From NCBI GenBank assembly GCA_033344795.1, contig JAWPMS010000001.1, forward strand, positions 2,666,001-2,730,000: a stretch of 64,000 nucleotides of DNA. The letters are read 5' to 3'. The notes beneath the pieces were generated by a model. It was not told the DNA's origin, ran no database searches, and saw only the letters and a program-made list of their open reading frames with translations. The translations under genes were made by a program, and so were the position numbers. This DNA is from SHLQ01 sp033344795 (GTDB lineage: Bacteria; Actinomycetota; Acidimicrobiia; Acidimicrobiales; SHLQ01). Positions 1 through 9,040 of this stretch are shown in pieces. Numbering within the stretch: the stretch's first letter is position 1; the number at the start of each line of letters is the position of its first letter.

Positions 1-2343
1 AAGCTCCACAACTGGCTGGGCATCACCGTCGGCCTGGTCATCCCGGGCAATCGAGACTCGACGTTCAAACGAGCCCAATACGCCGCCGATGTCACCTACG
101 GCACCAATAACGAGTTCGGCTTCGACTATCTGCGCGACAACATGGCGATGACCGCCGCGGCGCGGGTGCAACGCGGCCACGAGTTCTGCATCGTCGACGA
201 GATCGATTCGATCCTCATCGACGAGGCCCGCACTCCGCTCATCATCAGTGGACGCGTTGCTGATGCCGCACAGATCTATTACAAGTTCGCCAGCATTGCC
301 CGTTCGCTCGAACGAGACGTCGACTACGACGTCGACGAAGAGAAGCGGATCGTCGCGCCGACCGAGGACGGCATTCACGCCGTCGAAGGTGCGCTCGGAA
401 TCGACAACCTCTACGACCCCGCGTCAGCCAATGCAAACCTCGTTCACCAGCTGCTCGCCTCGCTCAAGGCCAAAGAGCTCTACAAACGAGACAAGGAGTA
501 TCTGGTCGACGGCGGAGAGGTCAAGATCGTCGACGAGTTCACTGGCCGGGTCCTCGAGGGACGCCGCTGGTCCGACGGACTGCATCAAGCAGTCGAGGCC
601 AAAGAGGGTGTGAAGATCAAAGAGGAGAACCAAACCCTCGCGACGATCACCCTGCAGAACTACTACCGACAGTATGAAAAACTGGCGGGAATGACCGGTA
701 CGGCTCAGACCGAGGCCGCCGAACTTGCAGGCACATATGGCCTTCAGGTCGTGCAGATACCCACCAACGAACCGGTCATCCGAGAAGACATGGCCGACCT
801 CATCTTCAAGACCGAAGATGGCAAGTTCAACGCGGTTGCCGACGACATCGCCGAACGAACGGCCGTGGGCCAGCCGGTCCTGGTCGGCACCGTCTCGGTC
901 GAGAAGTCTGAGAAACTCAGCCGGCTCCTCGAAAAGCGCGGGATCAAGCACACCGTGCTCAACGCCAAACAGCACACCTCTGAAGGCCAAGTCGTCGCCC
1001 AGGCAGGACGCCTCCACGGCGTCACGGTCGCAACAAACATGGCCGGTCGCGGCGTCGACATCCTTCTTGGTGGCAACCCCGAAGGACTCGCCGAACGCGA
1101 TGCACGCGGCGAACAGCTCGAGCCAGGCGCTGAAGAATTCGAGGAGCGTTACGCCGACCTCCTCGCAAAGCACACCGCTCAGTGCGAGGAAGAAGGTGCA
1201 CGAGTACGCGAGCTCGGCGGGCTTTACGTGCTTGGCACCGAACGCCACGAGAGTCGTCGAATCGATAATCAGTTGCGTGGGCGTGCCGGCCGCCAAGGAG
1301 ACCAAGGCAAGAGCCGCTTTTATCTCTCTCTCGAGGACGACCTCATGAGGTTGTTCGCAACGGGCGCCATGAACTACGTGATGGATCGGGCACTTCCCGA
1401 CGACGTGCCGATCGAGGCCAAGATGGTCAGCAAGGCCATCGAGCGGGCGCAGAACACCGTTGAAGCAAAGAACGCCGAGGTGCGAAAGAACGTCCTCAAA
1501 TACGACGAGGTCATGAACGAGCAGCGCAAGGTGATTTACCAGCGTCGACGTCAGATTCTCGAAGGCGAGGATCTCCGAGAGAAAAGCATCGAAGCGATCA
1601 CCGAGGTCGTCGATTCGTTGATCTCCACTCACGCGGGCGCCGAACATCCCGAAGAATGGGACGTCGATGCACTGGCGACCGAGGTCGGCTCGTACTGGCC
1701 CACCACGCTCGACGCTGATCGACTCGCCGAAGAACCATCGGGAGCGGTTCTCTACGAGACGCTTGCTGGAGACGCGATCGAGCGATACGAAGAACGCGAA
1801 GGGGTCGTCGGCGAAGAGACCATGCGACAGGTCGAACGGCAGATCATGTTGCGCCTCATCGATCAGCGCTGGCGCGAACACCTCTACGAGATGGACTATC
1901 TGCGAGAAGGCATCCACCTTCGAGCGATGGGTCAGAAGGACCCGGCTACCGAATGGCAGCGTGAGGGTTTCGAAATGTTCGGGCACATGATCAGTGCGAT
2001 CGACTCCGAGTACGTCCGATACATCATGCACGTCGAGGTCAAAGAGAACGATGGTGAAGCCGACGCCGCGGCAGCGAAGTCGAACATCGTGGACGCGACC
2101 GCACAAAAGGCACAGGCAGCGCCCACCACGGGTACGCCAACAGCCTCGGGCGCCACTGCTGGCCCAGCGGCCGGCTTGGGGTCAGACCTCACGACGAACG
2201 AGTCCACCTCAGCACAAGACGCAGCGAAGGTTGAAAAGTCTGCGCCGCTTCCAAAGCAGAACACCGAGTTCGAGAACGTCGGTCGTAACGCACCATGCCC
2301 CTGCGGGAGCGGCAAGAAGTTCAAACACTGTCACGGACGCTGA
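1..2343 (+). CDS. secA: Preprotein translocase ATPase SecA (5' partial)
   Basis: SecA is the cytosolic ATPase that drives unfolded preproteins through SecYEG. The reading frame is open from base 1, so the N-terminus, including Walker A, lies outside the window; 780 residues are visible. Seen: the DEAD-type segment VDEIDSILIDEARTPLI near visible residues 65-80, helicase motifs such as ATNMAGRGVDILLGG and GRAGRQGDQG, the helical scaffold, an Ala/Thr-rich linker, and a C-terminal zinc-binding SEC-C motif (CPCGSGKKFKHCHG) that binds SecB or ribosomes in relatives. A GGGGTCAGACC repeat is embedded in the linker and encodes GSDL. prfB follows after 9 bp. Confidence 0.98.
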   Translation, partial: KLHNWLGITVGLVIPGNRDSTFKRAQYAADVTYGTNNEFGFDYLRDNMAMTAAARVQRGHEFCIVDEIDSILIDEARTPLIISGRVADAAQIYYKFASIARSLERDVDYDVDEEKRIVAPTEDGIHAVEGALGIDNLYDPASANANLVHQLLASLKAKELYKRDKEYLVDGGEVKIVDEFTGRVLEGRRWSDGLHQAVEAKEGVKIKEENQTLATITLQNYYRQYEKLAGMTGTAQTEAAELAGTYGLQVVQIPTNEPVIREDMADLIFKTEDGKFNAVADDIAERTAVGQPVLVGTVSVEKSEKLSRLLEKRGIKHTVLNAKQHTSEGQVVAQAGRLHGVTVATNMAGRGVDILLGGNPEGLAERDARGEQLEPGAEEFEERYADLLAKHTAQCEEEGARVRELGGLYVLGTERHESRRIDNQLRGRAGRQGDQGKSRFYLSLEDDLMRLFATGAMNYVMDRALPDDVPIEAKMVSKAIERAQNTVEAKNAEVRKNVLKYDEVMNEQRKVIYQRRRQILEGEDLREKSIEAITEVVDSLISTHAGAEHPEEWDVDALATEVGSYWPTTLDADRLAEEPSGAVLYETLAGDAIERYEEREGVVGEETMRQVERQIMLRLIDQRWREHLYEMDYLREGIHLRAMGQKDPATEWQREGFEMFGHMISAIDSEYVRYIMHVEVKENDGEADAAAAKSNIVDATAQKAQAAPTTGTPTASGATAGPAAGLGSDLTTNESTSAQDAAKVEKSAPLPKQNTEFENVGRNAPCPCGSGKKFKHCHGR
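2178..2188 (+). repeat. GGGGTCAGACC repeat inside secA linker
   Basis: This copy of the dispersed RAYT-linked repeat reads GSDL in the poorly conserved linker before the SEC-C motif, a place where a short in-frame insertion would be tolerated. Confidence 0.75.
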
Positions 2344-2352
2344 CGAACACCC

Positions 2353-3468
2353 ATGCAGGACTTCTCCGAAACTTTCACCGCGCTCCGAACCCGCCTCGAC
2401 GAGGCAGCCGGATACTTGCGCATAGACGAGCAGCGCGCTCGACAACCTCAGCTCGAGGCCGAGGTTTCGCGCCCCGACCTGTGGGATGACGCCGACGCTG
2501 CCCGTCAAGTACAGACCGAACTCTCTGCCGTCAACGACGACATCGCATTGTTCGACCGATTGTCGTCGAGTCTCGAAGACGCCGAGACCCTGGTCGAAAT
2601 GGCTCGAGAAGAATCCGATGAGTCGTTGGTCGGAGAAATCGAAGCCACGATCAAGGCCATGGGGTCAGACCTCGATGCGCTCGAACTGAGGGCGCTGTTC
2701 ACCGGCGAGTTCGACGAACGTGACGCCGTCTGTCAGATCAAGAGTGGTGAGGGTGGCACCGATGCGCAGGACTGGGCGGAGATGCTGCTGCGTATGTACC
2801 AGCGATGGGCTGACGGGCGCGGCTTCCAGTTCGAGCTCGTCTATGCATCCGACGGCACCGAAGCCGGACTTTCGTCGGCCGAATTCATCATCAAGGGTCG
2901 ACATGCGTACGGTCTGCTCAACGGCGAGCATGGCGTGCACCGGTTGGTCCGGATTTCGCCCTTCAACAACGAGGGAAAACGTCAGACTGCGTTTGCGGCC
3001 ATGCAGGTCACACCGTTCTTCGAAGCGATGGCTGACGAGATCGACATCGACGAAAAAGACTTGCGTGTCGACACCTATCGATCGTCGGGCGCTGGCGGTC
3101 AGCACGTCAACGTGACCGACTCGGCAGTTCGACTCACGCACATCCCGACCGGCACGGTCACGCAGTGCCAAAACGAACGCAGTCAACATCAGAACAAGGA
3201 CAGGGCCATGCAGATGATGGCGGCCAAGCTTCTAGAACTCGAACGACGCAAGCGCGACGACGAAATCGCAAAGATCACAGGGGTGCAGAGCAATGTGGGC
3301 TTCGGCTCGCAGATTCGTTCGTATGTGTTGCAGCCGTATCAGATGGTCAAAGACCTGCGCACCGAACATGAGACGGGCAACGTAGATTCGGTGTTGGGCG
3401 GCAACCTTGACCCCTTTATGGAGTCCTACCTGCGCTGGAATCGTGCGGAAGGTGAGTCAAACGAATGA
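2353..3468 (+). CDS. prfB: Peptide chain release factor 2
   Basis: RF2 terminates translation at UGA and UAA. The 371-residue protein has the coiled N-terminal domain, the SPF anticodon-like tripeptide (RISPFNNEG, around residue 198) that separates RF2 from RF1, and the catalytic GGQ loop (SSGAGGQHVNVTDSAVR, around residue 243). The gene is one continuous frame: the UGA-dependent programmed frameshift near codon 25 of many bacterial prfB genes is absent, because the equivalent GYLRIDEQ segment contains no stop. It overlaps ftsE by 4 bp (ATGA). RF2 activity is relevant here because it would compete with selenocysteine insertion at the UGA codons proposed further downstream. Confidence 0.97.
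   Translation: MQDFSETFTALRTRLDEAAGYLRIDEQRARQPQLEAEVSRPDLWDDADAARQVQTELSAVNDDIALFDRLSSSLEDAETLVEMAREESDESLVGEIEATIKAMGSDLDALELRALFTGEFDERDAVCQIKSGEGGTDAQDWAEMLLRMYQRWADGRGFQFELVYASDGTEAGLSSAEFIIKGRHAYGLLNGEHGVHRLVRISPFNNEGKRQTAFAAMQVTPFFEAMADEIDIDEKDLRVDTYRSSGAGGQHVNVTDSAVRLTHIPTGTVTQCQNERSQHQNKDRAMQMMAAKLLELERRKRDDEIAKITGVQSNVGFGSQIRSYVLQPYQMVKDLRTEHETGNVDSVLGGNLDPFMESYLRWNRAEGESNE
2661..2671 (+). repeat. GGGGTCAGACC repeat inside prfB
   Basis: A copy of the dispersed repeat encodes GSDL in the variable N-terminal helical domain of RF2 (MGSDLDALE). Confidence 0.7.
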
Positions 3469-4142
3469 TCAGACTCGAGAATGTCACCAAGGAGTACAGC
3501 GCCGACAGCCCAGCGCTCATCGATGCCTCGGCGGAGATCGACAAGGGCGAGTTCGTGTTCCTCGTGGGTGCATCTGGTTCGGGCAAGTCGACGTTCATTC
3601 GGCTGCTCAATCGTGAAGAGAAGCCGACCACGGGCAAGGTGTACGTCGCTGGGAAGGACATCGTTGGTTTGTCGAGCTGGAAGGTTCCCTTCCTGCGCCG
3701 CAACATCGGTTGCATCTTCCAGGACTACCGGCTGTTGCCAAAGCGCACGGTCGCCGAGAACGTGGCGTTCGCGCTCGAGGTCATCGGTCGACCCAAACAC
3801 GTAATCGACCAACAGGTTCCGGCAATTCTGGATCTCGTCGGCTTGTCAGAGAAATCACATCGGATGCCCGACGAGCTCTCGGGTGGTGAGCAACAGCGCG
3901 TGTCCATCGCTCGAGCGTTCGTGAACCGGCCGCTCATCCTGCTCGCAGATGAACCAACGGGAAACCTCGACCCGGACACCGCTGTCGGCATCATGCGGCT
4001 ACTCGATCGAATCAACCGAACGGGTACGACCGTCGTCATGGCGACCCATGATCGGGGCATCGTCGACACGATGCGGCGCCGGGTCATCGAGCTCAGTGAC
4101 GGCAAGATCGTGCGAGACCAATCCGGGGGTCAGTACCGATGA
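3465..4142 (+). CDS. ftsE: Cell-division ABC ATPase FtsE
   Basis: FtsE is the cytoplasmic ATPase of the FtsEX complex, which controls septal peptidoglycan hydrolases. The 225-residue protein shows Walker A (GASGSGKST, about residues 35-43), the Q-loop (FQDYRLL), the ABC signature (LSGGEQQR), Walker B with the catalytic Glu (LILLADEPTG) and the switch His (MATHD). The ATG overlaps the prfB stop and its own stop overlaps the ftsX start, so the three genes are translationally coupled. A smpB gene, common after ftsX in actinobacteria, is not found downstream. Confidence 0.97.
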   Translation: MIRLENVTKEYSADSPALIDASAEIDKGEFVFLVGASGSGKSTFIRLLNREEKPTTGKVYVAGKDIVGLSSWKVPFLRRNIGCIFQDYRLLPKRTVAENVAFALEVIGRPKHVIDQQVPAILDLVGLSEKSHRMPDELSGGEQQRVSIARAFVNRPLILLADEPTGNLDPDTAVGIMRLLDRINRTGTTVVMATHDRGIVDTMRRRVIELSDGKIVRDQSGGQYR

Positions 4143-5041
4143 TTGCAAAAACCCGCTTTCTGCTGGCCGAGACCGGTCAGAACATCTGGCGAAACATCGC
4201 ACTCACGATCGCATCGATCATCGTTGTCGCTGCATCGTTGTCCTTGTTTGGGACATCGCAGCTGGTGGCCGATGGCGTGGGTAACGCAACCCAACGCTGG
4301 GAGGGCGGCATCGAGTTCGTTGTGTTCATGAAGGCCGACGCCGAGCCAAGCCAACTTGCGGCGATCGAGGCGATCCTCGAGGAGAGCCGCGGTCAAGAAG
4401 TCGATGAGTGGAGTTTCGTGTCCAAACAGGAGACGTTCACCGAGTTCACCGAGTTCTTTGCTGGTGATGAAGAGCTGCTCGGTACGATCTCGATCGACAC
4501 GATGCCGCCGAGCTATCGCATTCGCCCTACAGACACGAATGCTGGAGCCGTGGAGGCTCTCGGAACGACTTTTGAAACCAAACCCGGGGTGCGAACGGTC
4601 GTTTTCGCGACCGAGGTGATTCGCGAGATCCAGCAGAACGCATCGAAGATCAGTCGCGCCGCGTTGTGGGCAGGAGTCGCGCTCGTGCTTGCCGCAGCGA
4701 TCATGATTCTCACCACGATCAGCATCGCGATCTCTTCCCGCCGCAACGAGATCGAGATCATGAAGCTCGTCGGAGCATCGAACTGGTTCATCCGGATTCC
4801 GTTCATGATCGAAGGCATGGTCCAGGGAGTAGTAGGCGCGCTGTTGGCCGTTCCCTTGTTGGGGTTGGCCCGCGAGTATCTCATCGAGGATTTCTCGGAA
4901 TCGGACAACCTCCGATTACTCGAGGGGTTTCGGGTCACCGATGCAGAGTTTCTCGCCACGTCGCTCATCGTCATCGCGCTCGGTACGGGAGTCGCGACCA
5001 TCGGCTCGATTATCGCCGTTTCCCGCTACCTCGACGTCTAG
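4139..5041 (+). CDS. ftsX: Cell-division permease-like protein FtsX
   Basis: FtsX is the membrane partner of FtsE and relays ATP hydrolysis to extracytoplasmic hydrolases. The 300-residue protein has the expected layout: a first membrane helix at about residues 20-42, an extracellular domain of about 130 residues, and three C-terminal helices (starting near residues 175, 225 and 275). The cytoplasmic loop SSRRNEIEIMKLVGAS is the typical FtsX/MacB coupling region. The start overlaps the ftsE stop (ATGA). About 45 bp after the stop an array of GGTC-W-GACC repeats begins. Confidence 0.96.
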   Translation: MIAKTRFLLAETGQNIWRNIALTIASIIVVAASLSLFGTSQLVADGVGNATQRWEGGIEFVVFMKADAEPSQLAAIEAILEESRGQEVDEWSFVSKQETFTEFTEFFAGDEELLGTISIDTMPPSYRIRPTDTNAGAVEALGTTFETKPGVRTVVFATEVIREIQQNASKISRAALWAGVALVLAAAIMILTTISIAISSRRNEIEIMKLVGASNWFIRIPFMIEGMVQGVVGALLAVPLLGLAREYLIEDFSESDNLRLLEGFRVTDAEFLATSLIVIALGTGVATIGSIIAVSRYLDV

Positions 5042-5085
5042 CCGACCAATCGGCGCATCTCCTCGGGGCACGCCTGTCTAACAAC

Positions 5086-5163
5086 GGGGTCAGACCATAG
5101 GGTCAGACCAATCAGACGGGGACCCGGGGTCAGACCACAAGGGTCGACCCATGGGGTCGGACC
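5086..5163. repeat. Array of five GGTC-N-GACC-type repeats, 3' side of RAYT
   Basis: Full or near copies lie at 5086-5096, 5100-5109 and 5126-5136 (GGGTCAGACC type), plus degenerate copies at 5141-5150 (GGGTCGACCC) and 5153-5163 (GGGGTCGGACC). They occupy the 287-bp gap between ftsX and the RAYT gene, which holds no other recognisable gene. Tandem clustering beside a RAYT gene is the arrangement known for REP elements. Confidence 0.85.
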
Positions 5164-5328
5164 ACAAATGGCGTAGTCGACGCCTTGACAGTGTCTTACG
5201 CGTGGCCGTCTGGCACCCCGATCATCACGAGCGAAGTGACGCCTGAAGCAGGTATCGCCAAGTGAGAGCGTGACGATTGTTTGTGCGGCGCTCTGTACGG
5301 GGAATGGGTGCGTTCTGGAGGGCTGTAT

Positions 5329-6039
5329 CTACCGTCTGTGGTGGAGTCGTGGCGGAGACGGGGATCGAGGTTCAAGCCCGGCCCGAAGCCCGCTGTCACC
5401 GATTCCGATCCGCTTGGCGACGGTCTCGACAAACGTCTCGTCTCCGAGTACTCGACTCCTGCCGAACGGGCGTCGATAGAACTCCGAAATTTGCCGGTCT
5501 ACTACGTTCGATCGTACGAATCGGCTATATGACCTGGCGCTGCGGAAGCGTTTAAGTACTTCTGCGGTCGTCAACCAGGCTGGACGTTTCCGGCGACGTT
5601 CGTATGCCTCAAGGCTCGACCACCTGAAGTCGTCGAGCACGGCCGGGCTCGACGAGCTGGTAGCGATTGGATTTCGGTGGATGTATCTCGACACATTGTC
5701 AAGGTAGTTCTCGCTGTCTACGAGAACGCTGTGGAATCGACCGCGGAATAGGGCGCCATCACGATCGTGCCGCTTGTTGAATCGTTGCGTGTAGACCTGC
5801 CCGATGTGTTTCATGGCTCGACTCAGCTGCGCATCCGGACAGCGAACGAGGAGGTGATAGTGATTCGTCATTAGGCAGTACGCATGCACCTCGATACCAA
5901 GTCGTTGGACTGCCTCGGCGACTACATCGAGGAACACTCGCCGATCCTGGTCGTCTAGGAACACTGCTTGATGATTGGCACCCCGGTTCATGACATGGTG
6001 GAAGGCACCCTCAAAGTCGACTCGCAAGTGCCGGGCCAT
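5329..6039 (-). CDS. REP-associated tyrosine transposase (RAYT, Y1 family)
   Basis: RAYTs are single-copy Y1/HUH transposases that bind and cleave REP palindromes. The 236-residue protein has the family N-terminus (FHHVMNRGANHQAVF), the HUH motif (MTNHYHLLV, His60 and His62), the probable catalytic Tyr83 in QVYTQRFNKRH, and the conserved GALFRGRF and RYIHRNP segments. It is flanked on both sides by arrays of the same short repeat (5086-5163 and 6213-6295), which is strong contextual evidence that this is the cognate element. The C-terminal ~50 residues are Arg/Ser-rich and poorly conserved. The frame is intact, so the enzyme may be active. Confidence 0.9.
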   Translation of the reverse strand: MARHLRVDFEGAFHHVMNRGANHQAVFLDDQDRRVFLDVVAEAVQRLGIEVHAYCLMTNHYHLLVRCPDAQLSRAMKHIGQVYTQRFNKRHDRDGALFRGRFHSVLVDSENYLDNVSRYIHRNPIATSSSSPAVLDDFRWSSLEAYERRRKRPAWLTTAEVLKRFRSARSYSRFVRSNVVDRQISEFYRRPFGRSRVLGDETFVETVAKRIGIGDSGLRAGLEPRSPSPPRLHHRR

Positions 6040-6212
6040 GACAATCCCATCGGACGTGCTGAAGGGCGATGCGCCGAGAGGCAGTCAAGCGAATAGATCT
6101 GCACTGTTGACCTTATGGGGCGCCTGTGACATTGACGTCGGGGAAGGAATGGCTCATCTCCAATGGCGTCAAGGAACTGACAGGCCTTCTTCTGAGGCCA
6201 TGAATCGAGCTC

Positions 6213-6295
6213 GGGGTCTGACCCCATCTGGATCGGGCAAAGGGTCTGACCCCACCTGAAGACCCACCTGAAGTGTGATTACAAGGTCTGACCCC
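6213..6295. repeat. Array of three GGTCTGACCCC repeats, 5' side of RAYT
   Basis: Copies lie at 6213-6225, 6242-6253 and 6285-6295, in the opposite orientation to those at 5086-5136, so the two arrays form an inverted pair around the RAYT gene. A partial repetition (GACCCACCTGAAG) lies between copies two and three. The 346-bp gap 6040-6385 holds these repeats and the mscR ribosome-binding site; nothing else is recognisable. Confidence 0.85.
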
Positions 6296-6385
6296 GGGTC
6301 GCTGGACGCTGAAGGCTGGCATCTAGAATCCTTTGAGAGCGCGGCGGGGTTGCCGTGGCGAGTCTCGAACGAAGGAGTTGCCAAA

Positions 6386-7468
6386 ATGGCGCACAAGGTC
6401 AAAGCAGTCATCGCACGTACCAAGGGTGCGCCGGTTGAGCTAGTCGAGATCGATGTCCCCGACCCCGGCCCCGGCGAGGCTCTGGTCGACATCAAGGCCT
6501 GCGGTGTGTGCCACACCGACCTGCACTACCGCGAAGGGGGCATCAACGATGAATTTCCCTTCCTGCTCGGCCATGAGGCCTCCGGCATCGTCGAAGCGGT
6601 AGGCGAAGGTGTCACAGAGGTCGCACCGGGGGACTTCGTTGTCTTGAACTGGCGAGCTGTTTGTGGTGAGTGTCGTTCGTGCAAGCGAGGTAACCCACAG
6701 ATTTGTTTCAACACACACAACGCCACGCAGAAGATGACCCTCGACGGTGTCGAACTCTCGCCCGCCCTAGGCATCGGAGCGTTTGCGGAGAAGACTCTCG
6801 TCCACGCAGGTCAGGCGACCAAAGTCGACCCGACGGTACGGCCTGAGGTCGCCGGGCTGATCGGCTGTGGTGTGATGGCTGGCCTCGGAGCCGCCCTCAA
6901 CACCGGCAATGTGCAACGTGGCGATTCGGTGGCCGTCTTCGGTTGTGGCGGCGTGGGAGATGCGGCGATCGAGGGCGCTCGTATCGCCGGCGCGAGCACG
7001 ATCATCGCTGTTGACATTGATGACCAGAAGCTCGAGTGGGCGAAGAACTTCGGCGCCACGCACACGATCAACTCCAAGAACGAAGATCCGATCGAAGCCA
7101 TTCGTGCGCTCACCGATGGCAATGGCGTAGACGTAGCCATCGAGGCAGTCGGGCTCCCGGTGACGTACGAACAAGCCTTCTACGCTCGCGATCTCGCCGG
7201 TACGGTCGTGCTCGTTGGCGTGCCCAATCCGGAAATGAAGATCGAACTGCCGCTCATCGAGGTCTTCGGTCGTGGCGGGTCGCTCAAGTCGTCGTGGTAC
7301 GGAGACTGCCTGCCGAGCAGGGACTTCCCGATGCTCATCGATCTGTATCAGCAGGGCCGCCTCAACCTTGATGGCTTCGTGTCAGAGACGATCGGAATCG
7401 ACGGCGTTGAAGAGGCATTCCACAAGATGGAACGTGGCGAGGTCCTTCGGTCGGTCGTGGTCCTGTGA
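6386..7468 (+). CDS. mscR: S-(hydroxymethyl)mycothiol dehydrogenase
   Basis: This NAD-dependent, zinc-containing alcohol dehydrogenase oxidises the formaldehyde-mycothiol adduct and marks mycothiol metabolism, hence an actinobacterium. The 360-residue protein has the catalytic zinc ligands (ACGVCHTDLHY and GHEASG), the structural four-Cys lobe (CGECRSCKRGNPQIC), the Rossmann motif (FGCGGVGDAAI) and the characteristic C-terminus ending EVLRSVVVL. ATG 6386 is chosen over longer upstream frames because GAAGGAG lies 9 bp upstream and the family begins here. The stop overlaps the next gene's GTG. Formaldehyde could arise from the N-demethylation proposed for the 15.9-27.2 kb operon, but that link is inference. 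Confidence 0.93.
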   Translation: MAHKVKAVIARTKGAPVELVEIDVPDPGPGEALVDIKACGVCHTDLHYREGGINDEFPFLLGHEASGIVEAVGEGVTEVAPGDFVVLNWRAVCGECRSCKRGNPQICFNTHNATQKMTLDGVELSPALGIGAFAEKTLVHAGQATKVDPTVRPEVAGLIGCGVMAGLGAALNTGNVQRGDSVAVFGCGGVGDAAIEGARIAGASTIIAVDIDDQKLEWAKNFGATHTINSKNEDPIEAIRALTDGNGVDVAIEAVGLPVTYEQAFYARDLAGTVVLVGVPNPEMKIELPLIEVFGRGGSLKSSWYGDCLPSRDFPMLIDLYQQGRLNLDGFVSETIGIDGVEEAFHKMERGEVLRSVVVL

Positions 7469-8085
7469 GCCTGCGTATCGATCATGTCGTGACCGCGGGG
7501 ATCTTCTCGCTCGACGGAGAAGACTTCGAAGTCGAGAACAATATCTGGCTTCTGGGAGATGACCGCGAGGTCATCGTCTTCGATGCCGCTCACGATCACC
7601 GTCCGATTCTTGACGGCATCGACGGACGAACCGTCAAGGCGGTCATTTGTACTCACGGGCACAACGACCACATCAATGCCGCCGTCGAACTGGCCACCGA
7701 AACGAATGCTCCGATATGGCTGCATCCAGACGATGCGATGTTGTGGGATGTCATCCATCCGGACCGTCGAATCGATGCACCATTGGCCGATGGTCAGCAC
7801 ATCGAGATAGCGGGGTCAGACCTCACGGTGTTGCATACTCCCGGCCACTCGCCAGGCGGGTGTTGCTTTCATGTACCTGACCTACGAGCGCTGTTCAGCG
7901 GCGACACGTTATTCAACGGTGGCCCCGGGGCGACGGGAAGGTCGTTCAGTAGTCGTGAACTTCTCGTGGACTCGATTGTCGAGAAGCTCATGCCCCTCGA
8001 CGACGCCACCGTCGTGCATACAGGACATGGCGATGACACCTCTATCGGGGCCGAGCGAGCAGGAGTTTCCTCCCAGTCCGAGTAG
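7465..8085 (+). CDS. MBL-fold metallo-hydrolase, partner of MscR
   Basis: A 206-residue metallo-beta-lactamase-fold protein with the metal-binding THGHNDHINA motif (about residue 65), a downstream HTPGHSPGG His, FSGDTLF with the bridging Asp, and a C-terminal TGHGD His. It starts at GTG 7465, overlapping the mscR stop, so the two are co-translated. This pair is conserved in mycothiol producers (the mycobacterial mscR locus), where the hydrolase is presumed to act on S-formylmycothiol or a related thioester. The exact substrate is not shown by sequence. Confidence 0.88.
   Translation: MSLRIDHVVTAGIFSLDGEDFEVENNIWLLGDDREVIVFDAAHDHRPILDGIDGRTVKAVICTHGHNDHINAAVELATETNAPIWLHPDDAMLWDVIHPDRRIDAPLADGQHIEIAGSDLTVLHTPGHSPGGCCFHVPDLRALFSGDTLFNGGPGATGRSFSSRELLVDSIVEKLMPLDDATVVHTGHGDDTSIGAERAGVSSQSE
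7812..7822 (+). repeat. GGGGTCAGACC repeat inside MBL-fold gene
   Basis: A copy of the dispersed repeat encodes GSDL (EIAGSDLTVLHTPGH) in a surface beta-turn just before a metal-binding His. Confidence 0.65.
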
Positions 8086-8236
8086 TGCCGTCAACTTTTT
8101 TTGCGCTGAAAAATGTTGATTAATCAGCGAATATCGGCCAATTTCGTGACCCGATTCCATTTAGCACTAAGACTTTGCATCTACGGGGTGACTCGAGTTC
8201 GTAACACGGACTAACCCCTACCAAATGGAGTCCCCC

Positions 8237-9034
8237 ATGAAGAAGAGTCTTCTTGTCCTCGTCGCAGTTCTTGCGGCCATCATGCTGCCCACCAGCGCTG
8301 CCGGAGCGCAGGATGAGGTTCGAGTCCACCTGATCCACGGCATCCCAGACACCGACGTCGACGTCGCCGCAGGCGGCGAAGTGGTCATCCCAGGATTTAG
8401 CTTCGGAGATACGCAAGACCTGTCTGGCTTCGCTGGTCAGACGCTCGCTGGCCTTCAGGTTCTCGTCGCCGGCACCGACACCGTCGCAATCGACGTTGGC
8501 GACTTCGACGTGCCTGCGACGGGCAACTACACCGCAGTTGCCCACCTTGACGCCGATGGCACTCCTGCCCTCGCCGTCTTCAGCAACGACACGTCGACCA
8601 TCGACGCTGGCAACGGCCGTCTCGTCGTCCGTCATGCGGCCGCTGCTCCGAACGTCGACATTCTGGCCAACGGTGACGTTGCGTTCGCCGACGTCCCCAA
8701 TGGTGCTGAAGGTTCAGCCGATCTCCCAGTTGGAACGATCAGTGCGACAGTTGTTCCCGCAGGTGAAACCGAGCCAGTCGTCATTGGCCCAGCTGATCTT
8801 CCAATCGCTGAAGGTTCCTCGCTCATCGTCTATGCGGTCGGCTCGCTCGACGATGATTCGCTGACCGTTCTCACCGAGGTCATCGCCGACCTTGGAGCGG
8901 TGCCGAACCTTGTGAACACCGGTAACAGTCCTGTCGAGTCGAACTCGTTCCCCGTAGCGGCGATCGTTGCCGCTTCGATGGTCGGATTCGTCGCCCTCGT
9001 GGGCACTCGCCGTCTCCTCGGCGCAGAGGCCTGA
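8237..9034 (+). CDS. Secreted DUF4397-domain surface protein
   Basis: A 265-residue exported protein of unknown biochemical role. It has a signal peptide (MKKSLLVLVAVLAAIMLPTSAAGAQ), a DUF4397 beta-rich domain beginning VRVHLIHGIPDTDVDV, and a C-terminal hydrophobic helix followed by Arg-Arg, which suggests membrane or wall anchoring. ATG 8237 is preferred over ATG 8225 because TGGAG at 8226-8230 is then a well-spaced ribosome-binding site. A class F sortase follows after 6 bp, a frequent actinobacterial pairing. The 150-bp upstream gap has a 6-bp inverted repeat CGCTGA/TCAGCG (8104-8129) that could be regulatory. Confidence 0.88.
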   Translation: MKKSLLVLVAVLAAIMLPTSAAGAQDEVRVHLIHGIPDTDVDVAAGGEVVIPGFSFGDTQDLSGFAGQTLAGLQVLVAGTDTVAIDVGDFDVPATGNYTAVAHLDADGTPALAVFSNDTSTIDAGNGRLVVRHAAAAPNVDILANGDVAFADVPNGAEGSADLPVGTISATVVPAGETEPVVIGPADLPIAEGSSLIVYAVGSLDDDSLTVLTEVIADLGAVPNLVNTGNSPVESNSFPVAAIVAASMVGFVALVGTRRLLGAEA

Positions 9035-9040
9035 GTAAAG

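Noticed and set aside
424..2106. Long open frame antisense to secA (about 560 codons)
   Set aside because: It is a codon-bias shadow of secA; the sense protein is a fully conserved SecA.
2440..2470. Programmed frameshift site in prfB
   Set aside because: The reading frame is continuous from ATG 2353 and no in-frame UGA or shift-prone run occurs at the usual place.
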